Shown: piece after piece, positions 7,200 to 15,875 of the stretch | Layout: every line of letters starts with the position of its first letter | Numbering within the stretch: the first letter of the stretch is position 1 | NCBI RefSeq assembly: GCF_030866765.1 | Contig: NZ_CP133017.1 | Location: 4,198,001-4,262,000, forward strand | Source: Paenibacillus silvisoli | Lineage (GTDB): Bacteria; Bacillota; Bacilli; Paenibacillales; Paenibacillaceae | Length of the DNA stretch: 64,000 nucleotides | Direction: 5' to 3' | Translations under genes and position numbers: made by a program | Notes under the pieces: generated by a model | Database searches by the model: none | Told to the model about the DNA's origin: nothing | What the model saw: only the letters and a program-made list of their open reading frames with translations

Positions 7200-8000
7200 T
7201 TATGCGAACGCATACGTCTGGAGCGCGTGCGCCACTCCGTCTTCTTCATTGGAACGCGTTAGAGCGTCCGCCGCTTCCTTCACGCCCTCAGGCGAGTTGG
7301 CGACAGCGACGCCAAGACCCGCGAACGTAAGCATGCCTACATCGTTAAAATAATTGCCGATCGCCATCACGCGGCTCGGATCGACCCCGCGCACCTTCGC
7401 CAGCTCCCGAAGCGCCGTTCCTTTGGTCGCTTCCCTGTGCTGCACGTCGATAAACAGGTCGCCGCTCCGGATATGATGGAGTCCGTGCGTCCAGCCGTTC
7501 CACTCCGCTTCCACGACATCGAGCGCCGCCTTGCTGCCGAACAGCGTAAACTTCACGAGCCCTTCCGGCAGCGGCTCTTTCGCATCGCGCATGACCGGCT
7601 TCGCTTCGAACATCCGGTACATCTCCTCCGCTTCGGACGTAATCCCCTCGATGTACATATCGAAAGCCGTATTGACGTCAAAATGAAGGCCGTTTTGCAA
7701 GCAGTACGACCGAAACCGTTCCAGCTCCACGGCTTCGATGCTGTATTGATGCAGCACCTTGCGCTTCGCGGCATCGATCGTCGCCGCTCCGTTATGGGTA
7801 ATCATCGTGCCCGACAGCCCGAGCGCGTCCAGCACCGGCAGCGCCGATGCCGGCCCTCTGCCCGTACACAATACGATTTCCGCTCCCCGCGTATGCGCCT
7901 CGCGCACCGCTTCGCGTACAGCCGGCGTCAGCACATGATCGTCGGTCAGCAGCGTGCCGTCGACATCCAATGCAATGATATCGTAATTAATCGTGCCCAT
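7200..8000 (-). CDS. Cof-type HAD-IIB family phosphatase
   Basis: A 266-residue phosphatase of the haloacid dehalogenase superfamily, subfamily IIB. Motif I is IIALDVDGTLL (nucleophile and acid/base Asp, about residues 11-13), motif II is LCTGRG, and the last motif is AIGNYFNDVGML. The larger C2 cap lies between residues about 85 and 190. Members dephosphorylate sugar phosphates or flavin/pyridoxal phosphates, and the substrate here is unknown. The start ATG at 8000 has GGCAGGAA upstream. rsuA lies 42 bp upstream on the same strand. Confidence 0.88.
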   Translation of the reverse strand: MGTINYDIIALDVDGTLLTDDHVLTPAVREAVREAHTRGAEIVLCTGRGPASALPVLDALGLSGTMITHNGAATIDAAKRKVLHQYSIEAVELERFRSYCLQNGLHFDVNTAFDMYIEGITSEAEEMYRMFEAKPVMRDAKEPLPEGLVKFTLFGSKAALDVVEAEWNGWTHGLHHIRSGDLFIDVQHREATKGTALRELAKVRGVDPSRVMAIGNYFNDVGMLTFAGLGVAVANSPEGVKEAADALTRSNEEDGVAHALQTYAFA

Positions 8001-8042
8001 TGCTCATTCCTGCCCTTCTGTTAGCCACAGCTGTTATGCGAA

Positions 8043-8804
8043 TCAATCTTCCGCCCGATGGACGGACTGCAGCATCGTCAATTCTTCATCCGTCAGCGGC
8101 CGGTATTCCCCAAGCGGCAGCGACGGGTCAAGTTGCAGCGGCCCCATCGAAATGCGGCGAAGATAGACAACCTTCTTGCCCACCGCCTCGAACATCCGCT
8201 TCACTTGATGAAATTTCCCTTCATGAATCGTCAGCGTAATTTGGCTGAACACGCCTTCTTCGCCGCGGGCTTCCTTCGGGCCGATCACGAGCTGAGCCGG
8301 CATCGTTTCGTAACCGTCATCCAGCGTCACGCCATCGGCGAATGCAGCCCGATCGTTTTCGCCCACATCGCCGTGAACAAGCGCCTCATACGTCTTCGGT
8401 ACATGCTTCTTCGGTGACAGAAGCTCGTGAGCCAGCTTGCCGTCATTGGTGAGCAGCAGCAGCCCTTCCGTATCCTTATCCAGCCGGCCGACCGGAAACG
8501 GCTGCAGTACGCGATCGCCTTGTTCGAGCAGATCGACGACCGTGCGGTCGCGCGTATCTTCCGTAGCCGATACGACGCCTTGCGGCTTGTTCAGCATCAC
8601 ATAGATCGTTTCGCGATATACGACCTGTTCCCCGTCGAACTGTACGGCCGCCGCCTCCGGATCGAGCTGCAATCCGAAATCCTTGACGACGGCGCCGTCA
8701 ACGGTTACCCGTCCCTGCTTCACGGCCCGCCGGATTTCGCTCCGCGTACCGAACCCCATATTTGCCAGCAGCTTGTCCAGCCGCATTCGTTTTGCCATCT
8801 TCAT
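8043..8804 (-). CDS. rsuA: 16S rRNA pseudouridine synthase RsuA family
   Basis: A 253-residue RNA pseudouridine synthase. An S4-like RNA-binding domain (about residues 6-60, RLDKLLANMGFGTRSEIRR) precedes the catalytic domain, whose signature GRLDKDTEGLLLLTND holds the catalytic Asp. RsuA acts on 16S rRNA position 516. Some Bacillales paralogues modify 23S rRNA (RluB group), so the target is likely but not certain. Two ATG codons (8804 and 8798) both fit the GGAGG upstream. A sigma-A-like promoter is at 8844-8873. Confidence 0.85.
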   Translation of the reverse strand: MKMAKRMRLDKLLANMGFGTRSEIRRAVKQGRVTVDGAVVKDFGLQLDPEAAAVQFDGEQVVYRETIYVMLNKPQGVVSATEDTRDRTVVDLLEQGDRVLQPFPVGRLDKDTEGLLLLTNDGKLAHELLSPKKHVPKTYEALVHGDVGENDRAAFADGVTLDDGYETMPAQLVIGPKEARGEEGVFSQITLTIHEGKFHQVKRMFEAVGKKVVYLRRISMGPLQLDPSLPLGEYRPLTDEELTMLQSVHRAED

Positions 8805-8843
8805 TCATGCCTCCAACGCGCAACATCTCAAACCTATTCACCC

Positions 8844-8873
8844 ATTGTATAATAAAGCCGCAGGCTTGACCAA
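8844..8873 (-). promoter_or_regulatory. Sigma-A-type promoter of rsuA
   Basis: On the minus strand TTGGTC (8873-8868) and TACAAT (8849-8844) are separated by 18 bases and lie about 40 bases before the rsuA start. Confidence 0.55.
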
Positions 8874-8895
8874 CAAGCTCCCGTAAATTTTCCAT

Positions 8896-8939
8896 AAAAA
8901 AATATCCCCGCTCCCGGCCGAACCGCCGTAAGCGAGGAT
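8896..8939 (-). terminator. Terminator of the ABC exporter operon
   Basis: On the minus strand ATCCTCGCT pairs with AGCGGGGAT (one wobble), with inner CGG/CCG pairing, and is followed by seven T residues. It lies just after the stop codon of the permease gene at 8947. Confidence 0.85.
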
Positions 8940-8946
8940 CTATGAG

Positions 8947-9735
8947 CTAGCTGCTTGCGCTCGTATAGGACCGCAGCGCGCGCTTCCACAGCAGCCGGGC
9001 GAAGAGCAGAAACAGCAGCGCCAGCGCCAGCGCGCCGAACGCATTCGCCAAGCCCAAACGCCCGATCAGCGCTTCCGCAGGAACCGTAGTGACGAGCCCG
9101 ATCGGCAGCACGTACAGAAGCACCAATCGCAGCGCGCCTTTGTAGACCGTGACGGGATAACGTGACGTTTCGAACAGCGAGCCGAACAGAAACGCCAGGT
9201 TGTCGACCTTCACGGCCCAGAACGACATGACCATCATGCCGGTCCACAGCGCATAAATGATCATTAACGAGGCCAGAAACAGCAAGGCAAAAAGCAAAAT
9301 GCCTCCGAAGCCCGGCCAGCCTCCCAGCCGCCACACCGCAAATCCGGTCAAACCGAGTCCGAGCGCGATGTCCGCGAACCGCCAAAGCACCAGATGACGG
9401 AAGCTGACGAAGAATTGGCTGTCGACCGGCTTCAATAAAACAAAATCAAGCGTTCCCTGCCGGATATGGCCTACGAGCCGCGACATGTTCGGCTGAAGAA
9501 ACAGCTCTACAAACCCGTGCAGCGCGTTAAAAATGCCGAGCAGCGCCAGCACCTCGTCAAACGACCACCCTCCGAGCGACGGCGACCGGTAGAAGAACAG
9601 GATCACCGTCAGCACCGACATGGCGATCGAGAATAAGGTCGAGCCTATATTCGCCGCGAAATTAGCCCGGTACTCGAATTCCTCCGCCAGACACGCATGA
9701 AAGAACGTCCGCAATAATCGATAAGTGCGTACCAC
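8947..9735 (-). CDS. ABC-2 family exporter permease (COG3694-like)
   Basis: A 262-residue membrane protein with about six helices, in the ABC-2 permease family of COG3694 (DUF990). An EFEYRANF segment before the first helix and LLKPVDSQF in the cytosolic loop are typical. The frame is open far into the preceding gene. A GTG at 9735, about 11 bases after GGGAGG and 7 bp past the previous stop, is the plausible start. It pairs with the permease at 9743 and the ATPase at 10558. Export of an unknown compound is inferred. Confidence 0.78.
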   Translation of the reverse strand: MVRTYRLLRTFFHACLAEEFEYRANFAANIGSTLFSIAMSVLTVILFFYRSPSLGGWSFDEVLALLGIFNALHGFVELFLQPNMSRLVGHIRQGTLDFVLLKPVDSQFFVSFRHLVLWRFADIALGLGLTGFAVWRLGGWPGFGGILLFALLFLASLMIIYALWTGMMVMSFWAVKVDNLAFLFGSLFETSRYPVTVYKGALRLVLLYVLPIGLVTTVPAEALIGRLGLANAFGALALALLFLLFARLLWKRALRSYTSASS

Positions 9736-9742
9736 GTTTCGC

Positions 9743-10561
9743 TCACCCTCCCGACGCGCCGTAGCGTTTAAGTCCCCGCCGCCACATGAGACGGAAGGCA
9801 GCCAGCAGAACAATAAGCCAGCCAAGCTGCTGGGCAAAGCCGATCCATAGCTGCCCAGGCTCCCCTGCGAGCCTGCCGGTTAACAGATCGACCGGAAACG
9901 CAACGGTCACATAGAACGGCAGTATTCTCGCCGCTTCGGCCACCCAGTCCGGAAACATCGACAACGGCGCGATCCGCCCTGCGAGAAACAGATGGACGCC
10001 TTCGTACAACGCGTAGACGGCGGTAGCCCGGTTGCTCCAAAACGCGAGCAGCCCGAACATGTAGCCGATCATGAACCGCAGCGCGGATGACAAGGCGATC
10101 GCAAGCACGGCTAGTCCGATTGTGCCGATGCCTGCCGGCGTGCGCATGGCGGGAACAAACACCGCAAGGATCAGCCATGAAGGAATCATCAGCGCGGCGA
10201 AAAACGCTTTATACACCAAGTTCCCGTTGATGCTCCAATGGATCGGGTGAAACGGCCGCAGCAGCTTCCCGGAAAACGTCCCTTGCCGGATATCGTTATC
10301 CAGCTCGTACACGTCCCAAGAGCGCGTAAGCCGATCGACCAGCAGCACCGCGCAGAAGTAAAGCACATAATCGGACGCGCGGTAGCCGGCAATCGAGCCG
10401 GATCCGCTGAGCGATGTCCACACCGCCAAGCTGACGAGCGGCTGGACGAACGCGCCGAACATCCAGATCAGGCTTTCGCTTCGGTAGGCCATCATGATCG
10501 CCCAATCCGCCTTGAAGACGACCGTGTACTTGCGCCAGAATGCGCCGGCTGCCGCGATCAT
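9743..10561 (-). CDS. ABC-2 family exporter permease (COG4587-like)
   Basis: A 272-residue integral membrane protein with about six helices. It has an FKADWAIMMAYRSESLIWMFG start and DNDIRQGTFSGKLLRPFHP in the cytosolic loop, which recalls the equivalent loop of its partner (RQGTLDFVLLKPVD). The two permeases are therefore distant homologues that probably form a heterodimer. The ATG at 10561 overlaps the stop of the ATPase gene (ATGA). Some members of this three-gene family are annotated as viologen exporters; I cannot confirm this for the present set. Confidence 0.8.
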   Translation of the reverse strand: MIAAAGAFWRKYTVVFKADWAIMMAYRSESLIWMFGAFVQPLVSLAVWTSLSGSGSIAGYRASDYVLYFCAVLLVDRLTRSWDVYELDNDIRQGTFSGKLLRPFHPIHWSINGNLVYKAFFAALMIPSWLILAVFVPAMRTPAGIGTIGLAVLAIALSSALRFMIGYMFGLLAFWSNRATAVYALYEGVHLFLAGRIAPLSMFPDWVAEAARILPFYVTVAFPVDLLTGRLAGEPGQLWIGFAQQLGWLIVLLAAFRLMWRRGLKRYGASGG

Positions 10562-11610
10562 ACGCCGATCTCCTTCGGCGCTTTCGCTGCATCTGCAGGC
10601 GGAGGTGACGTTGACGGTGTCGGTTCATCCGCATTGGCATACGCCATGCCAATGACCGATTCCAGCGACGGATCCTCAATCGTCAGGTCGACGACAGGCA
10701 GCGACGTAAGCAGCTTCGCGGACAAACCCGTCACGTCCTCGCGAGGCGCTTCCACCTCGAGCTGCGGATAATGATAGGAGACCAGCCGTCCCCCGCCGCT
10801 ATGTACGGCAGCCTCTACCGTCTCTGCCGCTACCGGATCGCCGAGCACGAGCGAGATTCGTTTGTATGGCGAGAACCGGTCGATCAGGCTGCTGATCGCT
10901 CCGTCATAGAGCAGCTTCCCGTGATTGATGACCAGCACGCGCTCGCATAGCGCGGAAACATCAGCCATGTAATGGCTCGTAAGCAGAATCGTCGCTTTGT
11001 AATCGCGGTTGTAAGCCGCGATGAACCGGCGCATCGCTTCCTGCATATTGACGTCGAGCCCAATGGTCGGCTCATCGAGAAAGACGAGATCCGGACGATG
11101 CAGCAGCGCCGCCACCAGCTCGCATTTCATTCGTTCGCCGAGCGACAGCTGCCGAACCGGCTTATCGATGACCGCGGCCAGATCGAGCATGTCCGTAAAA
11201 TAATCGATCCGCTCCCGGTAATCGGATGGCGAGATCTCATACACCTCTTTATGGATCAGAAACGTCTCCGAAGCCGGGATATCCCAGATCAGCTGGCTCT
11301 TCTGCCCCATGACGAGGCTGACGCGCTTCTTGAACGCGTTTTGCTGCTGAAACGGAATAAAGCCGCCTACCTTGATCTGACCCGCAGTCGGATGCAGAAG
11401 TCCTGTAAGCAGCTTCATCGTCGTCGTTTTCCCCGCGCCGTTAGGGCCGAGGAAGCCTACGATCTGGCCTTCCGGAATATGAAAATCGATGCCGTCCACC
11501 GCACGGACCTCCCGGTATTCGCGGTGCCAAAGGCTGCGCAGCGAAGCGGCGAAGCCCGGCTGACGGACATGTACCTGATATATCTTCGTCAATCCCTGAA
11601 CGTCGATCAT
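10558..11610 (-). CDS. ABC exporter ATP-binding protein (COG4586-like)
   Basis: A 350-residue ATPase. The Walker A box is GPNGAGKTTTM (about residue 55), followed by the Q-loop in VMGQKSQLIWD, the signature LSLGERMKCEL, Walker B LVFLDEPTIGLD and the H-loop in LLTSHYMADV. The IYQVHVRQPGF insertion near the N-terminus and the extended C-terminus (residues 240-350) are usual for the COG4586 group. It energises the two downstream permeases. The Pro/Ala-rich tail may be flexible. Its start, the ATG at 11610, follows a GGAGAGG segment. Confidence 0.9.
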   Translation of the reverse strand: MIDVQGLTKIYQVHVRQPGFAASLRSLWHREYREVRAVDGIDFHIPEGQIVGFLGPNGAGKTTTMKLLTGLLHPTAGQIKVGGFIPFQQQNAFKKRVSLVMGQKSQLIWDIPASETFLIHKEVYEISPSDYRERIDYFTDMLDLAAVIDKPVRQLSLGERMKCELVAALLHRPDLVFLDEPTIGLDVNMQEAMRRFIAAYNRDYKATILLTSHYMADVSALCERVLVINHGKLLYDGAISSLIDRFSPYKRISLVLGDPVAAETVEAAVHSGGGRLVSYHYPQLEVEAPREDVTGLSAKLLTSLPVVDLTIEDPSLESVIGMAYANADEPTPSTSPPPADAAKAPKEIGV

Positions 11611-11613
11611 CCG

Positions 11614-12072
11614 TTAATCCTCTCCATGAAGACGATTTTCAAGCGGAATTTCAGCAAGCGCTTTCGTAAGTTGGCGCAGCTCGTCGTCGAGCACCACAAG
11701 CCGAAATGGAGCGAAGGGCGGCGGAGAAGCATGACCTGCGGCAGCATCCCGCTCCTGCCACTCTAGCAGCGGCTTCAAGCTGGCGGCAATATCGGCCCGA
11801 ATCTGCTTCAAATCCAAGCCCATCATTTCATCCGGATAGTGAACCAGTTTATTTTCGGCTTGATTGAACAGTTTGACGGCGCCCGAGAAGTTGTCGTTGC
11901 GGAAATGGTGAAGCCCGACCGCCGCTTGCAGCAGCCCTTGATAGAGGACATTGCGGCCCTCCTCGAGCCACAGCTCCTCCATCACTTCATGGCATTCGAA
12001 ATAATCCTCGTCCACGTTGAACAGCACGATAAAATGCACGAAACGCTCGTCATACGTCCGGCTCGCCGTCAC
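11614..12072 (-). CDS. DUF309 domain-containing protein
   Basis: A 152-residue protein with the DUF309 core: HFIVLFNVDEDYFECHEVMEE followed by WLEEGRN, LYQGLLQAAVGLHHFRN and a helical pair. The two helices with conserved His, Glu and Trp are the family signature; the function is not established. The start is a GTG at 12072 immediately after the stop of the alarmone synthetase gene, so the two are co-transcribed. The ABC exporter operon follows three bases downstream of its stop and may be read from the same transcript. Confidence 0.8.
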   Translation of the reverse strand: MTASRTYDERFVHFIVLFNVDEDYFECHEVMEELWLEEGRNVLYQGLLQAAVGLHHFRNDNFSGAVKLFNQAENKLVHYPDEMMGLDLKQIRADIAASLKPLLEWQERDAAAGHASPPPFAPFRLVVLDDELRQLTKALAEIPLENRLHGED

Positions 12073-12876
12073 TTAATTCGCGCCGCCCTTCTTCGCCCGG
12101 TTGATCGCCGTCCGGATTTCATCGGACAGCATCCGGATCGCGTATGCATCCTCCTGCTCCCACAGCTCGTTAAACCGCAGCTGGAACTGGACGGCTTCGC
12201 GAACGCGATGGAAGAAGTAGAGCTCTTGAATGTCGGTTAGGACGCTGGAGACCATATTCGACTTCTCCTCGAAATCCCGCTGCGCATCCAATATTTCGTT
12301 GCGGATACTCGACATTTCCGTATCCAGCACCGACGCCGCTTCCGCCGCCTTTTTCAGCCGATCGCGCACTTCGTCCGGCAAGCTTTCTTTATACTTATAG
12401 TTGAGCGAATGCTCGATCGTCGCCCAGAAATTCATCGCTAGCGTACGGATTTGGATTTCGGCCAGCACATGCTTCAGTCCGATGGCCGTTTGCACCGGAT
12501 ACTCGACGATCATATGGTAGCTCCGGTAGCCGCTTTCCTTGAAATTCGTAATATAATCCTTTTCGTAAACGAGCTTCAAATCTTTGCGCGTGCGAATGAA
12601 CGCCGCCACGCGGTGAATGTCGTCGACAAATTGGCACATAATGCGGATTCCCGCTATATCCTCGATGCCGGTCTCGATTTTTTCCATCGGAACCGACAAC
12701 CGTTTCGCTTTTTCCAATATGCTCGAAATTTTCTTTACCCGTCCGGTAACGAACTCAATCGGCGAGTACGCCTCTCTGTTCTTCAGCTCGGTGCGCAGCG
12801 TTTTCAGCTTAACCTTCAGCTCTTCCACCGCTTGCTCATAAGGCTGCAAAAATAATCCCCAGTCTCTTCCGTCCAT
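12073..12876 (-). CDS. Small alarmone synthetase, RelQ/YjbM type
   Basis: A 267-residue GTP pyrophosphokinase-family protein without HD, TGS or ACT domains, so it can make (p)ppGpp-type alarmones but not degrade them. The synthetase core carries SPIEFVTGRVKKISSILEKA, IEDIAGIRIMCQFVDDI, NGYRSYH-like GYRSYHMIVEYPV and the ending AEIQIRTLAMNFWATIEHSLNYKY, all hallmarks of RelQ/YjbM rather than RelP. The C-terminal extension (about residues 200-267) is longer than in Bacillus YjbM (about 211 residues). The bifunctional RelA is at 58914. The start ATG at 12876 follows AGGAGGCGG. Confidence 0.87.
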   Translation of the reverse strand: MDGRDWGLFLQPYEQAVEELKVKLKTLRTELKNREAYSPIEFVTGRVKKISSILEKAKRLSVPMEKIETGIEDIAGIRIMCQFVDDIHRVAAFIRTRKDLKLVYEKDYITNFKESGYRSYHMIVEYPVQTAIGLKHVLAEIQIRTLAMNFWATIEHSLNYKYKESLPDEVRDRLKKAAEAASVLDTEMSSIRNEILDAQRDFEEKSNMVSSVLTDIQELYFFHRVREAVQFQLRFNELWEQEDAYAIRMLSDEIRTAINRAKKGGAN

Positions 12877-12891
12877 CCGGCCGCCTCCTGT

Positions 12892-13998
12892 CTATGACCG
12901 ATGATCTGCTCCTACCGCTTCTTGTATCGATTGATATCCGTCCATGCGCAGGCAATCCTTAAGCCCGTCCGCGAGCTCGCGGAGCATTTCCGGTCCTTTG
13001 TAAATTAGTCCCGTATAAATTTCTACAAGACTTGCACCCGCGCGAATTTTATCGTATGCATCAGCGGCCGTAAAGATGCCGCCTGAGCCAATAATAGGCA
13101 AACTTCCGCCCGTTTGTCGGTAAACCGCGCGAATGACCTCCGTCGAACGCTCTTTGACCGGCTTGCCGCTGAGGCCGCCCGTCTCTTTCGCGTTCGGATG
13201 GCCGAGTCCATCGCGGCTGATTGTCGTATTCGTCGCGATAATGCCGTTCACGCCGCTTGCGACGATCGTGTCGACCGTGTATGCGAGCTGCTCGTCCGTC
13301 ATGTCCGGCGCGATTTTGACCAGCACCGGCTTGCGCGCCCGGCCGCTCTTCTTGGCTTGCGCCGTCATTTCGTCCATGACGGTGGACAGCAGCAGCTTCA
13401 GCTCGTCGCCATGCTGCAGCGCCCGCAGGTCCGGCGTATTCGGGGAACTGATGTTGACGACGAAGAAGTCGCCATATGTATACAACGCCTGCAAGCATGC
13501 GCGATAATCCTCGTGGGCAAGCTCGTTCGGCGTCGTTTTGTTTTTGCCGATATTGACCGCGATCGGAATCGGCCGGATCTTATAGTTCGCCAGACGCTCC
13601 GCCATGACAGCCGCGCCGTCGTTATTGAAGCCCATCCGGTTGATCAGCGCTTCGTCGGAAGGCAGCCGGAACAGGCGGGGAAGCTCGTTGCCGGCTTGTC
13701 CGACCGGCGTTACGGTGCCGACCTCGGCAAAGCCGAAGCCGATATTGGCGAACATGTCGACCGCCTTCGCGTTTTTATCCAAACCGGCCGCTAGCCCGAT
13801 TGGATGAGGAAAATGCAGGCCGAACAGATCGACCGCCAGTTCCTTGGATTCCGATACGCCGTACATGGCGCGCATCATCGCGGGGATGCCCGGTACGCGG
13901 CTGGCCGAATGAAGGCCGTCAATTACCATATGATGGGCTTTTTCCGCATCCATCCGGAAGAAGTAAGGCTTGGCCAATTTCGTATACAACAATGACAT
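12892..13998 (-). CDS. pyrD: Dihydroorotate dehydrogenase, class 2 (quinone)
   Basis: A 368-residue flavoenzyme oxidising dihydroorotate to orotate, the fourth pyrimidine step. The N-terminal amphipathic helices (LYTKLAKPYFF and AEKAHHMVIDGLH, about residues 4-35) place it in class 2, which is membrane-associated and uses quinone. Ser in NISSPNTPDLR is the catalytic base. GLAAGLDKN and GGIFTAADAY with ASLVEIYTGLIY are FMN-binding segments. Bacillus subtilis uses a class 1B enzyme instead, so the lineage differs here. It is not linked to other pyr genes in this window. The start ATG at 13998 lacks a strong ribosome binding site. Confidence 0.92.
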   Translation of the reverse strand: MSLLYTKLAKPYFFRMDAEKAHHMVIDGLHSASRVPGIPAMMRAMYGVSESKELAVDLFGLHFPHPIGLAAGLDKNAKAVDMFANIGFGFAEVGTVTPVGQAGNELPRLFRLPSDEALINRMGFNNDGAAVMAERLANYKIRPIPIAVNIGKNKTTPNELAHEDYRACLQALYTYGDFFVVNISSPNTPDLRALQHGDELKLLLSTVMDEMTAQAKKSGRARKPVLVKIAPDMTDEQLAYTVDTIVASGVNGIIATNTTISRDGLGHPNAKETGGLSGKPVKERSTEVIRAVYRQTGGSLPIIGSGGIFTAADAYDKIRAGASLVEIYTGLIYKGPEMLRELADGLKDCLRMDGYQSIQEAVGADHRS

Positions 13999-14114
13999 TC
14001 ACTCCGTTCTTCGTGTTAGCTCTATCGAACAGTTTAACGCGTTGGAAGGGAAAAATAAAGAGCAATGCGCCGTTTTCAAGCTCGCACGCCTTGTATTTGC
14101 ATCCGTTCGGGATG

Positions 14115-14143
14115 TTGTGTCCAAGAAAGAAAACGATTACAAT
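14115..14143 (+). promoter_or_regulatory. Sigma-A-type promoter of the 47-aa membrane peptide
   Basis: TTGTGT (14115-14120) and TACAAT (14138-14143) are 17 bases apart. The predicted start site lies about 30 bases before the ATG at 14182, with AAAGGTTGATC between. Confidence 0.6.
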
Positions 14144-14181
14144 AAGAGTATAACCCATTTGTACAAGAAAGGTTGATCCGC

Positions 14182-14325
14182 ATGAGCCATGTCAAGAAAA
14201 AACCCCCTATTCTAAAAAGCAAGCCGAAGGAGCAAATCAACAAGAAGGCGCTCGTATGGATCGGATCGATCTTCGCGGTTATCGTTATCGTTATGGCCGT
14301 ACTGCTAATTCTGGATAATCAATAA
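14182..14325 (+). CDS. Small single-pass membrane protein (47 aa)
   Basis: A 47-residue peptide: a Lys/Pro-rich cytosolic head (MSHVKKKPPILKSKPKEQIN) and one hydrophobic helix (about residues 24-44, VWIGSIFAVIVIVMAV). Charge distribution predicts the N-terminus in the cytosol. The sequence is not recognised. A promoter, a GAAAGGTTGATCC ribosome binding site at seven bases and a stop at 14325 support that it is a real gene although it is too short for simple gene finding. It is read on plus and meets the L,D-transpeptidase gene tail to tail, 18 bp away. Confidence 0.65.
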   Translation: MSHVKKKPPILKSKPKEQINKKALVWIGSIFAVIVIVMAVLLILDNQ

Positions 14326-14343
14326 GTATAAGTCTAGCATCGT

Positions 14344-15774
14344 CTAACTTAACCAACGATAAACGACAGCGGTGTTCGTCTCGTCCTGCACCGGCTTCAA
14401 GCGGAAACGCTTGGCGGCCGGCGGCCGCAGGGCGGGCAGAACGCCGCTTTTTATGTCTACGCGCGTTCCGAGCGGAACGAGATCGTACAGCTCCTCCACA
14501 TCCTTTCGGTTCATCCTCACGCAGCCATGCGATTCATCCTTCCCGATGCTGTCCGGATCGTCCGTGCCGTGGATGGCATAGAGCGTATCCGAAAGGGTCA
14601 TTCCCCTGCTGCCGAATTCGCCGTCATCCCGCCCGTTCGGATTTTTAACTTTCTCGCTGATATAGAATTGTCCCTTTGGCGTCTTGTTTCCGCCAAGACC
14701 GACAGTGTAGCTCCGTACGATGACATCGCCGGAAACGACCGCCAGCCGATGGCTGTTCGTGTCTACGATAATAGAGAGCGGCTCGTCAGGGAGATTCGTG
14801 TCGCTGCTGCCTGCTGCGGCTGTTTGCGATTGTTCGGTGCCGTTAGCTGCGGATTGCGTACCGTTGGCGCTAGAGCCCGCTTGGGAGCTTCCTTTTCCGC
14901 CGGCTGCGCCACCTGAAACGCGCGCCTTCATGGTGGTCAGCAGCTCAGGAAACAGCTTCCGCATCGCGTCGGACGTGCCCGAGAGCGTATTGTTCGGATA
15001 GGGTCCGGTCAAATCCTTCAATGCTTCCGGCCATGCGTGCTTGCGCGTCTTGTAGTGGGTTATCGCGCTGATCAGCGTCCAGCGCATCTCCTGCTCGCTG
15101 CTCCATGCCGCGTACAATTTATTCGCCGATGCTGCGTCCGCAGGCTGGCAGTCGCAGGCCTGGCCGTCCAGCAGCCGAACGACCGACGCTAACCGTTCGC
15201 TGCCGCCGCGCTCTACATCCGCCAGTATACGCGTCGCTCCCGGCCAGATGCGCCATTTCCCCTGCTGCTCCAGCATGACGGCAAGTCCGCGCTTGGCCTT
15301 GTTTCCGCCACCCGTCATTAGAGCGCCCAGCGCTTTGCCTAACGTCCCGGAGCCGGCCGACCTGACAAACACGACGTCCAGCGCTCTCTCCGGCGTTGTT
15401 GCCGCCGGCGCCATCGTATCGCGCTCTGCACTGGGCTTGGATCGCTCATCGATCCCGTTCGGCAGCCCAGCTGGCGCCGCCATCGTACAAACCATCAGCA
15501 GCGCCGCGGACACCGCCGTACGAAGCACCAGCCCTCTCGTCCGCCGCTTCCGATTCCACTTATCGATAATGACTTTTGGCTCGCCGGCCAATTCATGCTG
15601 CTTCCGCTCATAGGCTTCATAGATGCTGCCCGATTGGAGAAAGCAATAATTCGCCTTCCCCTCCTTGCCCTCAAGCCTGTATTGATTGCCCAGCAAATAC
15701 CAGGCCATGCGATTATTCGGATGATTTTGAACATAGCGCTTCAAATACGCCATCGATGAATCCTGCTGTTCCAT
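14344..15774 (-). CDS. L,D-transpeptidase (YkuD) with cytosolic TPR-like head
   Basis: About 476 residues. The N-terminal 80 residues (MAYLKRYVQNHPNNRMAWYL and GNQYRLEGKEGKANYCFLQ) look like TPR repeats on the cytosolic side, followed by one membrane helix (about residues 81-103). Then comes a low-complexity Ser/Ala/Gly linker and a C-terminal YkuD domain. The catalytic motif is YAIHGT then SHGCVRMNRKD, with the active-site Cys in SHGCVR. Such enzymes form 3-3 crosslinks in peptidoglycan. The ATG at 15774 is taken as start, but a TTG at 15780 is better placed seven bases after GGAGG. Confidence 0.85.
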   Translation of the reverse strand: MEQQDSSMAYLKRYVQNHPNNRMAWYLLGNQYRLEGKEGKANYCFLQSGSIYEAYERKQHELAGEPKVIIDKWNRKRRTRGLVLRTAVSAALLMVCTMAAPAGLPNGIDERSKPSAERDTMAPAATTPERALDVVFVRSAGSGTLGKALGALMTGGGNKAKRGLAVMLEQQGKWRIWPGATRILADVERGGSERLASVVRLLDGQACDCQPADAASANKLYAAWSSEQEMRWTLISAITHYKTRKHAWPEALKDLTGPYPNNTLSGTSDAMRKLFPELLTTMKARVSGGAAGGKGSSQAGSSANGTQSAANGTEQSQTAAAGSSDTNLPDEPLSIIVDTNSHRLAVVSGDVIVRSYTVGLGGNKTPKGQFYISEKVKNPNGRDDGEFGSRGMTLSDTLYAIHGTDDPDSIGKDESHGCVRMNRKDVEELYDLVPLGTRVDIKSGVLPALRPPAAKRFRLKPVQDETNTAVVYRWLS

Positions 15775-15829
15775 AGTCAAGCTCGAACCTCCATCCGCCA
15801 ATAAATGGGATTGTAGCTTCTTTATCGGC

Positions 15830-15865
15830 AAAAAAAGCCGTACGGTTAGCACCGTACGGCTTTTA
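15830..15865 (-). terminator. Terminator of the cyclase-FecR-NHL operon
   Basis: AAAAGCCGTACGG, a six-base loop and CCGTACGGCTTTT form a perfect stem. On the minus strand it is followed by T residues, closing the operon ahead of the L,D-transpeptidase gene. Confidence 0.9.
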
Positions 15866-15875
15866 TGATGAAAAT

